The notes: generated by a model not told the origin, from the letters alone. DNA of 64,000 nt from Clostridia bacterium (GCA_017407325.1 JAFQWV010000020.1:1-64000); one strand, 5' to 3'. Shown: positions 8,454 to 16,769, counted from the stretch's first letter. Translations and numbers: made by a program.

Positions 8454-8659
8454 TGGATAAAGGGTTGATTTTAAATAATCGAGTTAAAGAATATCGAACG
8501 AAATGCGGTATTTCACAAATTGAACTTGCTGAAACGGTAGGAACTACACGCCAAACGATCATTTCGATTGAAAAAGGTGTGTTTTGTCCGAGTGCAAAAC
8601 TTGCACTATTAATTGCCATCGCGTTAAACAGTAAATTTGAAGATTTATTTTATTTTTAA
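8453..8659 (+). CDS. XRE-family transcriptional regulator
   Basis: 68 residues, almost entirely one helix-turn-helix domain: NNRVKEYRTKCGISQIELAETVGTTRQTIISIEKG, then a short helix and KFEDLFYF. This is the short Cro/C1 type that usually represses its own operon. It lies between the small membrane protein and the ABC exporter genes, and the twin palindromes at the operon promoter are the obvious operator candidates. Confidence 0.9.
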   Translation: MDKGLILNNRVKEYRTKCGISQIELAETVGTTRQTIISIEKGVFCPSAKLALLIAIALNSKFEDLFYF

Positions 8660-8668
8660 GGGGTAGCT

Positions 8669-9583
8669 ATGGAAAATATTATTGAAATTGAAAATTTAAA
8701 TAAGTCGTTTAAAGACGTATTAGCAGTAAATAACGTATCTTTTAAGGTCAAAAAAGGGCAACTTTTTGCTTTTTTAGGTGTCAACGGTGCAGGAAAATCT
8801 ACTACTATTAACATAATCTGTGGCAATATTAAAAAAGATAGTGGGCGCGTTTTTGTTAATGGTTACGATTTAGACACTCAGTTATTTGATATTAAATCAA
8901 AAATAGGTGTTGTTTTTCAAAATTCCGTTTTAGATAAATCATTAACAGTTTTAGATAATTTAAGAAGTCGCGCATCATTATATAAAATTTATAATGACGA
9001 ATTTTTAAAAAGAGTAAAAGAACTTGCCCAATTATTAGACTTTGAACATTTGTTAAACAGGACTGTCAATAAACTTTCAGGGGGAGAAAGGAGAAGGGTT
9101 GATATTGCAAGGTCGTTAATTCATAACCCTGAAATTTTAATTTTAGACGAACCAACGACGGGGCTTGATCCACAAAGCAGAAAAACTCTTTGGAACGTTA
9201 TTTCGAATTTAAGAAAATCGCAGAATTTAACTGTTTTTTTAACTACTCATTACATGGAAGAAGCATCAGACGCTGATTACGTCGTTATTTTGGATAGTGG
9301 TAAAATTGTTGCAAATGGCACACCTCTTGAATTGAAAAATTTTTATACTGGGGATTATATTACTTTGTACGGAGTCGATTTACAACAAGTTCAAAAAATT
9401 ACCGATGATTTTACGGTAGTTAACGGTGGATATAAAATTTTAGTACCAAATACGAAAATCGCTACTCAATTAATTATAAAATATCCTGAAATTTTTGTTG
9501 ATTATGAGATTGTCAAAGGAAAAATGGACGATGTTTTTCTTGCTGTTACAGGTAAAAAAATTATGGAGAATAATCAAAAATGA
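8669..9583 (+). CDS. ABC transporter ATP-binding protein (ABC-2 / DrrA-NatA type)
   Basis: 304 residues. Walker A GVNGAGKSTT (37-46), Q-loop VFQNSVLD, signature LSGGERRRVDIARS near residue 135, Walker B ILILDEPTTGLD, switch His in LTTHYMEEA. The ~80-residue C-terminal extension is usual for exporters of the drug/Na+/peptide groups. It overlaps the permease gene by 4 bases and pairs with it. The substrate is unknown; in an operon with an XRE regulator, export of a toxic compound or a cell-envelope function is likely. Confidence 0.93.
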   Translation: MENIIEIENLNKSFKDVLAVNNVSFKVKKGQLFAFLGVNGAGKSTTINIICGNIKKDSGRVFVNGYDLDTQLFDIKSKIGVVFQNSVLDKSLTVLDNLRSRASLYKIYNDEFLKRVKELAQLLDFEHLLNRTVNKLSGGERRRVDIARSLIHNPEILILDEPTTGLDPQSRKTLWNVISNLRKSQNLTVFLTTHYMEEASDADYVVILDSGKIVANGTPLELKNFYTGDYITLYGVDLQQVQKITDDFTVVNGGYKILVPNTKIATQLIIKYPEIFVDYEIVKGKMDDVFLAVTGKKIMENNQK

Positions 9584-10479
9584 AGCAATTATCTATACTT
9601 ATTAAAAGAAACGTAAAATTGTTTTTTAAAGATAAAGGTATGTTTTTTACATCTTTAATTACTCCTGCAATTTTACTAGTTTTGTACGTAACTTTCTTGG
9701 GAAATATCTATAAGGACAGTTTTTTAAACGCAATAAACGGTTTTGCCGTTGTTAAAGATAAGTTGATTAACGGTTGTGTTGGAGGTCAGTTAATTTCTTC
9801 TATTTTGGCAGTATCTTGTATAACCGTCGCGTTTTGTTCAAATATGCTTATGGTACAGGATAAGGCGAATAATACTATAAACGACCTTTTGATTGCACCC
9901 GTAAAGCCTCAAATGTTAGCATTAAGTTATTTTATTGCAACTGAAATATCTACTCTCATAATTTGCTATATTTCAACCACAATTTGTCTTGGATATATTG
10001 CCATCGTTGGATGGTATATAAGTTTTGTTGAAATTTTATTGATTTTATTAGACGTATTCTTACTTTCTATGATGGGGACTGCAATTTCTTCAATTATAAA
10101 CTTCTTTTTGACTACCCAAGGTCAAATTTCGGCTGTTGGATCAATAATAAGTGCTGGTTATGGGTTTATAAGTGGCGCGTATATGCCAATTTCATCATTT
10201 CCATTAGGATTGCAAAAAGTTATTATGTTTTTGCCTGGAACTTACGGAACTTCATTATTAAGAAATCACGCATTAAACGGTGTTTTTAATGAAATGTCAA
10301 ACTCAGGTTTTCCGATAGACGCTGTGAATAATATTAAAAATTCTGTTGATTGTAATTTATACTTTTTCTCTAAACAAGTGCCTATTTTTGTTATGTATAT
10401 CGTATTAATTTGCGCTGTTTTATTGTTTTTAGGTATATACATATTATTAAACGTATTAAAATTTAAAAAGTCTAAATAA
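9580..10479 (+). CDS. ABC-2 type transporter permease
   Basis: 299 residues with about six membrane segments: near residues 22-42, an extracellular loop of ~35 residues, then 57-80, 103-125, 136-160, 172-195 and a final segment at ~268-292. The layout (long first loop, GTYGTSLLRN motif, last helix near the C-terminus) is that of ABC-2 permeases. It ends the operon begun at 8121; no clear terminator stands right behind it. Confidence 0.9.
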   Translation: MKQLSILIKRNVKLFFKDKGMFFTSLITPAILLVLYVTFLGNIYKDSFLNAINGFAVVKDKLINGCVGGQLISSILAVSCITVAFCSNMLMVQDKANNTINDLLIAPVKPQMLALSYFIATEISTLIICYISTTICLGYIAIVGWYISFVEILLILLDVFLLSMMGTAISSIINFFLTTQGQISAVGSIISAGYGFISGAYMPISSFPLGLQKVIMFLPGTYGTSLLRNHALNGVFNEMSNSGFPIDAVNNIKNSVDCNLYFFSKQVPIFVMYIVLICAVLLFLGIYILLNVLKFKKSK

Positions 10480-10525
10480 TAAAAATACACTTACGCTATA
10501 CATAAAAAATATTTTTTAATTCCGC

Positions 10526-10672
10526 CGTAGGTGGTTATAATGTGAGTGGAACGAACTATAATTTACGCATAGCGCAATATAATTCAAATTCGCTGTTGAA
10601 ATGATAAATTGCGTTGCAATATTATAACTCGCTATCGCTCGAATTATAATCAAATTCTTGCGAATTTGATAT
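10526..10672. repeat. Array of short hairpins with TATAA-like separators, ~21-base period
   Basis: About seven small inverted repeats follow each other, each separated by a TATAAT/GATAA-like spacer at about 10536, 10557, 10578, 10603, 10622, 10644 and 10668. The clearest stems are CCGCC-GTA-GGTGG, TTACGC-ATA-GCGCAA (one mismatch), ATTGC-GTT-GCAAT and ATCAAATTC-TTGC-GAATTTGAT; others are degenerate. No coding potential. Function unknown. Confidence 0.6.
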
Positions 10673-10705
10673 AAAAAACACATACCATTTGATATGTGTT
10701 TTTTT
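10673..10705 (-). terminator. Terminator-like hairpin attached to the truncated tRNA-Leu copy
   Basis: ACACATA and TATGTGT flank an 8-base loop, with an A-run on one side and T7 on the other, so it can act in both directions. It occupies the same place relative to the tRNA-Leu fragment as the real terminator does to the intact tRNA. Confidence 0.7.
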
Positions 10706-10725
10706 GGTGCCGCTGGCCGGACTCG
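10706..10725 (-). pseudogene. Truncated second copy of tRNA-Leu 3' end
   Basis: Twenty bases here, plus the preceding T-run, repeat exactly the 3' end of the intact tRNA-Leu (10875-10894), including the CCA. The match stops inside the T arm, where unrelated sequence begins. A third, inverted partial copy of the T arm (GCCGGTTCAAGTCCGACC) lies on the plus strand at 10814-10831. Confidence 0.75.
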
Positions 10726-10833
10726 GAGATGTTTCGGAAAACACTACGTGTTTTAATGTTGAAACAAGTTTCAACGCCGAAAATCATTATATAACTCGAC
10801 GCTTACGCTTTTAGCCGGTTCAAGTCCGACCGC
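10712..10833. repeat. Inverted-repeat-ended structured element between tRNA-Leu fragments
   Basis: The ends GGCCGGACT (10715-10723) and AGTCCGACC (10823-10831) pair with one mismatch. Inside, TTTCGG (10732-10737) pairs with CCGAAA (10777-10782), enclosing two perfect hairpins: AAAACAC/GTGTTTT (7 bp) and GTTGAAAC/GTTTCAAC (8 bp). This is a three-way junction within an outer stem. It could be a small mobile element or a scar beside the tRNA. Confidence 0.55.
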
Positions 10834-10836
10834 ATG

Positions 10837-10874
10837 AAAAAAGCACAAACCCAAAAATGGGTTTATGCTTTTTT
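10837..10874 (-). terminator. tRNA-Leu terminator
   Basis: Directly behind the tRNA on the minus strand: AAACCC/GGGTTT with a further GCA/TGC step, flanked by six A and six T, giving the T-run on the minus strand. Confidence 0.85.
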
Positions 10875-10960
10875 GGTGCCGCTGGCCGGACTCGAACCGG
10901 CATGTTGTCACCAACGGCAGATTTTGAGTCTGCTACGTCTGCCAATTTCGTCACAGCGGC
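10874..10960 (-). tRNA. tRNA-Leu (anticodon CAA)
   Basis: On the minus strand the 5' acceptor strand GCCGCTG (from 10960) pairs with CAGCGGC, followed by discriminator A and an encoded CCA (10874-10876). The anticodon stem GCAGA/TCTGC holds the loop CTCAAAA with anticodon CAA, decoding UUG. A long variable arm is present, as expected for tRNA-Leu, and the T loop reads TTCGAGT. Total length is 87 bases including CCA. Confidence 0.96.
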
Positions 10961-11084
10961 AAAAAATTATTGAATTTAATTGCAAATTAAATAAAAATGT
11001 GTAATAATATTTATATATTGCTTAATTATAATAGCACAACAAACTAAACTTTGCAACAAAATTTAGTTGTTTTAGGTAATTTTT

Positions 11085-13637
11085 ATGGATAAATTTGTAT
11101 TAATTGACGGAAACAGTTTAATAAATAGGGCGTTTTACGCGACGCCTCCTATGTCTAATTCTAAAGGCGAGCCAACGAACGCAGTATACGCGTTTTGTAA
11201 TATGTTAATTAAAATTATTCATGACGTTGAGCCTAAGTATATTTTAGTAGCGTTTGATAGGAAAGAGCCGACGTTTAGACATCAAATGTTTGCAGAATAT
11301 AAAGGAACGAGAAAACCTGCGCCAGACGATTTAAGACCGCAAATCCCGTTACTTAAAGAAGTTTTAGATGCTATGGGTATTGCGCGCTTTGAGCTTGCGA
11401 CTTTTGAGGCAGACGATATTATTGGAACTTTGGCAAAAAAATACGAATATCTTGACACGATTATTATCACAGGTGATAAGGACAGTTTTCAACTTGTTGA
11501 CGAGTCTACTGAAGTTTATTTCACAAAGCGTGGTATTTCCGATTTAGACGTATATTCTCACGATAATTTTAAGGAAAAATACGGAATTTTACCAAATCAA
11601 GTTATAGATCTAAAAGCACTTATGGGGGATAGCTCTGACAATATTCCCGGCGTTAAAGGTGTGGGCGAAAAAACCGCTTTAGATCTTGTAAAAACTTATG
11701 GCTGTATTGAAAACTTATATCAAAACATTGATAATATTAAAGGTAAGTTAAGAGAAAAGCTTGAAATAGATAAAGATACTGCATTTTTATCTAAAACCTT
11801 AGCTACTATTAATACGAGCGTACCTATTGATTTAAGTATTAAAGACTATGAATTCGAGTTTCCGTTCTCTGAAAAAACTAGAGAAATATTCTTAAGGTTA
11901 GAGCTTAGGAATTTACTGAAAAAAGAAAGCTTATTCAAGTTAGAAGGTGTAGAAAAATTTATTAATAAAGCTGAGTGTAAAAAGATTGAAATTATTGATA
12001 CTAATGAAATTATACCTTTCATAAAAAATAATAAAATCGCTGTAATTATCGACGAAAGTGTAAGTTTTTACAACTTTGAAAATACTGAAGTTGAACTAAG
12101 AGTTAAGCGCGATTTCTTTGACGAAGGCTTCGAGTACAGTGATGCAATTTGTGCATTAAAACCTTTGTTTGAAGACAGTTCTAAAACGGTAATACTCTAT
12201 TATAAAAATCAAATCAGACGACTTTTGGAAAGTTACGATATTCAAATGCTTGCAAGCGTTGATGACGTTTCAATAATGAAATATTTGGTTGACTATACGA
12301 ATAAAGATGAAAAACTTGAAGACGTCTTCACCGACTACGATTTGAATAAAAAAATGCCTGCATATTCGCTTTCTTTGCTCTACGAGAATTATCTTGAAAA
12401 AATGCAGGATGACGAGATGAAGCTTTATCGAAATTTAGAATTGCCGCTAACTGACGTGTTATACGATATGGAAAACGCCGGCTTTAAAATTGACGAAAAA
12501 GCGCTTGACGAGATGGGTGAAAGTTTAAACGCTAAAATTAAGGAAATTGATGATAAAATCAAGAAAATTTGTGGGTTTGAATTTAATATTTCGTCGCCAA
12601 AACAGCTTGGTGAAGTCTTGTTTGAAAAACTTGGACTAAAACACGGCAAAAAAAATAAAAACGGATATTCTACAAGTGCAGAAGTTTTAGAGGAGCTAGC
12701 TTCAGAGCACGAAGTTATTCCACTAATTTTAAAATACCGTCAATTAACCAAGTTAAATTCAACTTATATCGAAGGCTTTAAAAGACAAATTGACAAAAAA
12801 ACTGGCTTAGTGCATACAACTTTTAATCAAGTTCAAACTGCTACGGGAAGATTATCGTCAAGAGAGCCTAATTTACAAAATATTCCCGTAAGAGAAGATG
12901 AGGGAAGGGAAATTAGAAGATTGTTTATTGCGAGAGATAGCGATCATATTCTAATTGATGCCGATTATTCTCAGATAGAATTAAGACTTTTAGCTCATTT
13001 TTCTGAAAGTGAAACGCTTATTGAAGCCTTTAAAAAGGGGATCGATATTCACGCAGTAACTGCGTCACAAGTTTTTTCAGTTCCACTAGATATGGTTACT
13101 AAGGAAATGCGCTCTAACGCAAAAGCTGTAAACTTTGGGATTATTTATGGAATCAGCGATTTCGGGCTTGCAAAAAACATTAAATCTTCAAGAAAAACTG
13201 CCGGTGAATATATCAAAAAATACTTTGAAATGTATCCTAAAATCAAAGAATATATGGATAGCAACGTAGAATTTGCAAGAAAAAACGGCTATGCAGTTAC
13301 GCTTCTTGGTAGAAAGAGATACATTAGAGAAATAAATTCGCCAAACTATAATCTTCGTTCGTTTGGAGAGCGAGTTGCAATGAATATGCCACTTCAAGGC
13401 TCTGCAGCTGATATTATGAAGATTGCAATGATAAACGTTTATAAACGCCTAAAAGACGGTGGATATAAATCAAAACTTATTCTTCAAGTGCATGACGAAT
13501 TAATTATTGATGCAATTAAGACTGAAAAAGACGAAGTATATAAAATTTTAGTTGAAGAAATGGAAAATGCAGTTTCACTTTTGGTTCCGTTAGACGTTTC
13601 TGCAGCTACGTGTGATTGTTGGTATGACGCAAAATAA
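11085..13637 (+). CDS. polA: DNA polymerase I
   Basis: 850 residues. Residues 1-~290 are the 5'-3' flap exonuclease (FVLIDGNSLINRAFYA, FEADDIIGTLA, GDKDSFQLV, GDSSDNIPGVKGVGEKTA). The middle domain lacks the acidic residues of the 3'-5' proofreading site, as in many Firmicutes. The C-terminal polymerase has motif A LIDADYSQIELRLLAHFS, motif B with MRSNAKAVNFGIIYG and motif C LQVHDELI. It fills gaps in excision repair and removes RNA primers. The next gene, coaE, overlaps its end. Confidence 0.97.
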   Translation: MDKFVLIDGNSLINRAFYATPPMSNSKGEPTNAVYAFCNMLIKIIHDVEPKYILVAFDRKEPTFRHQMFAEYKGTRKPAPDDLRPQIPLLKEVLDAMGIARFELATFEADDIIGTLAKKYEYLDTIIITGDKDSFQLVDESTEVYFTKRGISDLDVYSHDNFKEKYGILPNQVIDLKALMGDSSDNIPGVKGVGEKTALDLVKTYGCIENLYQNIDNIKGKLREKLEIDKDTAFLSKTLATINTSVPIDLSIKDYEFEFPFSEKTREIFLRLELRNLLKKESLFKLEGVEKFINKAECKKIEIIDTNEIIPFIKNNKIAVIIDESVSFYNFENTEVELRVKRDFFDEGFEYSDAICALKPLFEDSSKTVILYYKNQIRRLLESYDIQMLASVDDVSIMKYLVDYTNKDEKLEDVFTDYDLNKKMPAYSLSLLYENYLEKMQDDEMKLYRNLELPLTDVLYDMENAGFKIDEKALDEMGESLNAKIKEIDDKIKKICGFEFNISSPKQLGEVLFEKLGLKHGKKNKNGYSTSAEVLEELASEHEVIPLILKYRQLTKLNSTYIEGFKRQIDKKTGLVHTTFNQVQTATGRLSSREPNLQNIPVREDEGREIRRLFIARDSDHILIDADYSQIELRLLAHFSESETLIEAFKKGIDIHAVTASQVFSVPLDMVTKEMRSNAKAVNFGIIYGISDFGLAKNIKSSRKTAGEYIKKYFEMYPKIKEYMDSNVEFARKNGYAVTLLGRKRYIREINSPNYNLRSFGERVAMNMPLQGSAADIMKIAMINVYKRLKDGGYKSKLILQVHDELIIDAIKTEKDEVYKILVEEMENAVSLLVPLDVSAATCDCWYDAK

Positions 13638-14241
13638 CGTTAAAAAATTAAAAATTGCTATAACAGGCGGATACGCAAGTGGTAAATCGTCTGTTTTAAC
13701 ACGCTTTTTTGAACGTGGATTTAAAACTTATAGCGCAGATACAATCTATAAAGATTTACTTAAAAACGAAGAATTTGTATTGAAAATTTGCGAGATTTTA
13801 GGTGTTCCGCCACAAAAAATTGATGGAAAATTAACACTTAATAAAAAAGCAGTTTCCAATTTAGTTTTTAATAACAAGGAAAAGCTTAATAAGCTAAATT
13901 CGTTTACTCATAATAGAGTTTATGAAGTCATAAATGATATTTATAGAAGCTCTATTGACTCTAAACTGGTTTTTGAGATCCCACTTTTGTTTGAAAGCGG
14001 TAAAGAAGGCGATTTCGATATAGTTATCGTCGTTATGAAAAATACTGAAGATAGGGCAAAATGTGGGGCGGAAAGAGATAATATTTCAATAGACGAAGCT
14101 TATTTAAGAATAAAAAATCAATATAATTATGATAATGTATCTAAATCTGAGCATACTTTAATTTATAACGACGATTCAGTTGAAGAATTGTATGCAAAGG
14201 TGGATAGAGTTATTGAAGATATCGAGCGCAAAATTTCTTAA
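13624..14241 (+). CDS. coaE: Dephospho-CoA kinase
   Basis: About 205 residues; adds the 3'-phosphate of CoA, the last step of CoA synthesis. P-loop GGYASGKSS near the N-terminus (GGIGSGKST is more usual), YSADTIYKDLL matching the family's DAD motif, and EIPLLFESG. I choose the ATG at 13624, which overlaps the last 14 bases of polA; a GTG at 13612 is also in frame. The polA-coaE order is common in Firmicutes (with mutM often between). Confidence 0.92.
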   Translation: MTQNNVKKLKIAITGGYASGKSSVLTRFFERGFKTYSADTIYKDLLKNEEFVLKICEILGVPPQKIDGKLTLNKKAVSNLVFNNKEKLNKLNSFTHNRVYEVINDIYRSSIDSKLVFEIPLLFESGKEGDFDIVIVVMKNTEDRAKCGAERDNISIDEAYLRIKNQYNYDNVSKSEHTLIYNDDSVEELYAKVDRVIEDIERKIS

Positions 14242-14764
14242 GTTTTTGTTTGTTTTTTGTATAATTCTGCTTGTATTAGTAATTTTTACAGTATTTGTTT
14301 CAAATTATGTAATCGTAAAAAAATACACTGATAAAGTAGAATTTTACTCAAATTCTTATGAAATTGACAAAAATTTGGTTCTTGCAATTATAAAAGTTGA
14401 AAGTAATTTTAATAAAGATGCAAAGTCAGATAAAGGTGCTTATGGACTTATGCAACTTAAACTTTCGACGTTTGATTTTATTAAAGAAAAAGAAAAATTG
14501 TCTTACGAGCCAGATATTTTTAATGAAAGCGATAACATAATGCTTGGCTGTGCTTATTTAAGATACTTATTTACTAAGTTTAATACGCTAAAATTAGTGC
14601 TTTGTGCGTACAATGCAGGTGAAGGAAACGTTGCTAAGTGGTTGAGTAATAAAAATTATAGTAAAGATGGAAAAAACCTAGATAAGATACCGTTTAACGA
14701 AACAAGAAATTATTATAATAAAGTCATTTTTTATTATAATTTGTACAAAAAGGTTGTAAGATGA
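14192..14764 (+). CDS. Lytic transglycosylase (SLT domain), membrane-anchored
   Basis: About 190 residues. A single N-terminal membrane anchor (~residues 15-38) is followed by an extracellular SLT domain: catalytic Glu in IIKVESNFN (E70), GAYGLMQL, and AYNAGEGNVAKW. It cleaves peptidoglycan glycan strands, forming anhydromuramic ends. The reading frame overlaps coaE by ~50 bases. ATG at 14192 is used here, but TTG at 14213, nine bases after AAAGGTGG, has the better ribosome-binding site. Its stop overlaps the next ATG (ATGA). Confidence 0.9.
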   Translation: MQRWIELLKISSAKFLKFLFVFCIILLVLVIFTVFVSNYVIVKKYTDKVEFYSNSYEIDKNLVLAIIKVESNFNKDAKSDKGAYGLMQLKLSTFDFIKEKEKLSYEPDIFNESDNIMLGCAYLRYLFTKFNTLKLVLCAYNAGEGNVAKWLSNKNYSKDGKNLDKIPFNETRNYYNKVIFYYNLYKKVVR

Positions 14765-15570
14765 AAGAAAAAATTTGCGAATTTGTTTTTAGGAACAAGA
14801 AAAATTTTATACTTATAATGTATTTATATGCGTTTTTATGCGCGTTTTTTCCTTATTCAAAAATCGCAAATTTGTTTATTGAAGGTGATTTAGCTGTTGA
14901 TATTTCTTTTATAATAAGCAGGTTAATTTTAACTGTTTTGCCGTTTATTATATATAAATTTTGTACGGTTGATTTAATTAAAGATAACAAAAAATATAAC
15001 ATTTTATTAATTTTGCCGATTTTAATTGTTTGTCTAAACAATTTTCCGTTTATATCTGTTTTTCTTGATAAATTGACGGTTTCAAGCGAAGTTAAATTAT
15101 GGATAATACATATTTTTAAGTGCTTTTCAGCAAGCTTGATGGAAGAATTTGTTTTTCGTGCAGTTATTTTTATTCTTTTGTATGATTTATTGCTCGAAAA
15201 TAAAAATAGAGTGCTTTTATCAATTATAATTTCATCTGCACTTTTTGGTTTACTGCATATTGTAAATTTATTTGCAGGCGAACACATATTTTACGTTGTA
15301 ATTCAGGTTGGATACTCGTTTTTAACAGGTGTTTTGTTCTCGTTGTCATTTCTAATTACTAAAAAAATGATTATTCCAATTCTTCTTCATTTCATATATA
15401 ATTTCGGTGGGCTTTTGCAGGAAAACGGTATAATTTCAGGTCAAATTTGGTGTGTTTATCAAGTTCTAGAAACAGTTATAATTTCAGTAATTATCGGTGT
15501 TTTTGTGCTTTACTTAATATTAAAAATTAATAAAAAGGAGCAATATGAAATTAGTAGTACAAAGGGTTAA
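14761..15570 (+). CDS. CPBP-family intramembrane metalloprotease
   Basis: 269 residues, about eight membrane segments. The three CPBP (Abi/Rce1-like) motifs are present: EEFVFR (128-133), FGLLHIVN and ILLHFIYN. These put Glu and His metal-binding residues inside the membrane. Family members process prenylated or membrane proteins, or protect against bacteriocins; the substrate here is unknown. It overlaps the transglycosylase by 4 bases and dtd by 26, so all are probably one transcript. Confidence 0.88.
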   Translation: MKEKICEFVFRNKKNFILIMYLYAFLCAFFPYSKIANLFIEGDLAVDISFIISRLILTVLPFIIYKFCTVDLIKDNKKYNILLILPILIVCLNNFPFISVFLDKLTVSSEVKLWIIHIFKCFSASLMEEFVFRAVIFILLYDLLLENKNRVLLSIIISSALFGLLHIVNLFAGEHIFYVVIQVGYSFLTGVLFSLSFLITKKMIIPILLHFIYNFGGLLQENGIISGQIWCVYQVLETVIISVIIGVFVLYLILKINKKEQYEISSTKG

Positions 15571-15982
15571 AAATACAACGTTAAAAGTAAACGGTAAATT
15601 AATTTCTGAGATAGATTTTGGGTTAGTGGTATACTTTGGCGTTGGTGTTGGAGATACGAAAGAAAAGGCAGATTATCTTGCAAAAAAGATTAGCAATCTA
15701 CGTGTTTTTGAAGATGAAAATGGAAAAATGAACTTATCTGTAAAAGATGTTGACGGACAAATTTTAGCAGTTTCTCAGTTTACTTTATATGCAGATACTT
15801 CGCATGGTAATAGACCCGGATTTACTTTTGCAGAAAAGCCCGAAATTGCAAAACCTCTTTATGAATATTTTATGGAAAAATTAAAAGAAAACGGGGTTAT
15901 CGTTAAAGGTGGGGTGTTTGGCGCAGATATGAAAATCGAGCAGTTAAACGACGGACCTGTAACAATAATTTACGAAATTTAG
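15545..15982 (+). CDS. dtd: D-aminoacyl-tRNA deacylase
   Basis: 145 residues, the standard length. It hydrolyses D-amino acids from mischarged tRNAs. SQFTLYADTSHGNRPGF carries the SQF motif and NDGPVTI the Gly-cisPro motif that excludes L-amino acids. AAGGAG lies five bases before the ATG, and the start overlaps the CPBP gene. Confidence 0.97.
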   Translation: MKLVVQRVKNTTLKVNGKLISEIDFGLVVYFGVGVGDTKEKADYLAKKISNLRVFEDENGKMNLSVKDVDGQILAVSQFTLYADTSHGNRPGFTFAEKPEIAKPLYEYFMEKLKENGVIVKGGVFGADMKIEQLNDGPVTIIYEI

Positions 15983-15987
15983 ACATA

Positions 15988-16018
15988 AAAAAATCACGCA
16001 TTTTTAGCGTGATTTTTT
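15988..16018. terminator. Bidirectional terminator dtd / vanZ-like
   Basis: AAAAAATCACGC and GCGTGATTTTTT around a 7-base loop. The stop codon of the convergent vanZ-like gene (16004-16006) lies inside the hairpin. Confidence 0.9.
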
Positions 16019-16660
16019 ATATGCTAGAAAATATTTTATTAAAATAAGTATTATTGAAATTACGGTAGCAATTACAAAAATCATATTACAAAACAATAGT
16101 GAGTTTATCTTTTTGGCAAAGATTATAAATAGAAAAATAAATAAAATAGCTAAGCCAAAAACTAAAAGTATTTCTATCGTTTTAAGTTTTATTTTTTCAA
16201 TATTTTTTGTAATAAAGATAATAATAAACAGTAAAATCAGAATATTTGTTAATAAAAATCCTTCAAAATTTATAATTACGTCTTGAAACGCTGGGCCTCG
16301 TTCGCTTGCAAACACTTGTAAAAATTCAGTAAATACAGATAATATAAAACCTGAAGATAGATTTACGCTTTGAGCTATTATTTTTTTATTTATAAATGAG
16401 TTATATGTAAAATAGGAAAAAAGACCAAGCAATGAGTAGAGCAGGAAATGCCCGAAAAGCTTCCTTGTTACCTTGTCAAAATTAGGAATTTTGCTGTCTA
16501 GATATTGATAAGGTGGGGTGGCTCCGATAATTTCCTGAAATTTATTGCTTGTATTTTGTGAGTCGGCGCCAGATTTTAGTGCTTCGAAACACAAAAATGC
16601 AATTATACAAATATAACCAATTAAAAATAGGTATTTTTTAAAGTATAATAAGTTTTTCAT
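16004..16660 (-). CDS. VanZ-like membrane protein
   Basis: 218 residues from the ATG at 16660, which gives the sensible N-terminus MKNLLYFKKYLFLIGY; an upstream in-frame extension looks spurious. About five to six membrane segments. LFGHFLLYSLLGLFSYF and SERGPAFQDVIINFEGFL match the VanZ pattern (H in TM2, E/RGR...D...N...G). VanZ itself gives low-level teicoplanin resistance, but most family members are of unknown function. No ribosome-binding site precedes the ATG; instead TATAAT lies 6 bases before it, suggesting a leaderless message. Confidence 0.82.
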   Translation of the reverse strand: MKNLLYFKKYLFLIGYICIIAFLCFEALKSGADSQNTSNKFQEIIGATPPYQYLDSKIPNFDKVTRKLFGHFLLYSLLGLFSYFTYNSFINKKIIAQSVNLSSGFILSVFTEFLQVFASERGPAFQDVIINFEGFLLTNILILLFIIIFITKNIEKIKLKTIEILLVFGLAILFIFLFIIFAKKINSLLFCNMIFVIATVISIILILIKYFLAYKKSR

Positions 16661-16666
16661 AATTTT

Positions 16667-16695
16667 ATTATATATTACACGCAGAAAAAATACAA
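16667..16695 (-). promoter_or_regulatory. Promoter of vanZ-like gene, leaderless layout
   Basis: Minus strand: TTGTAT, 17 bases, TATAAT, then only 6 bases (AAAATT) before the ATG at 16660. Transcription should begin at or next to the start codon. Confidence 0.6.
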
Positions 16696-16769
16696 TTAAA
16701 TTTTTAATACAAGTATAAAATTTTGATTTTTGTAAATAATAATAAAACAAAATTTATATGAGGTGTTTA

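Noticed and set aside
10526..10672. CRISPR array
   Set aside because: The units are non-identical hairpins of about 21 bases without fixed repeats and spacers, and no cas genes are present.
10801..10836. A complete plus-strand tRNA ending in GCCGGTTCAAGTCCGACC
   Set aside because: Only a T-arm-like segment is present; no acceptor, D or anticodon arms can be paired upstream.
14853..15287. 144-codon antisense frame inside the CPBP gene
   Set aside because: No ribosome-binding site, no recognisable domain, lies entirely over a well-supported gene; a shadow frame.
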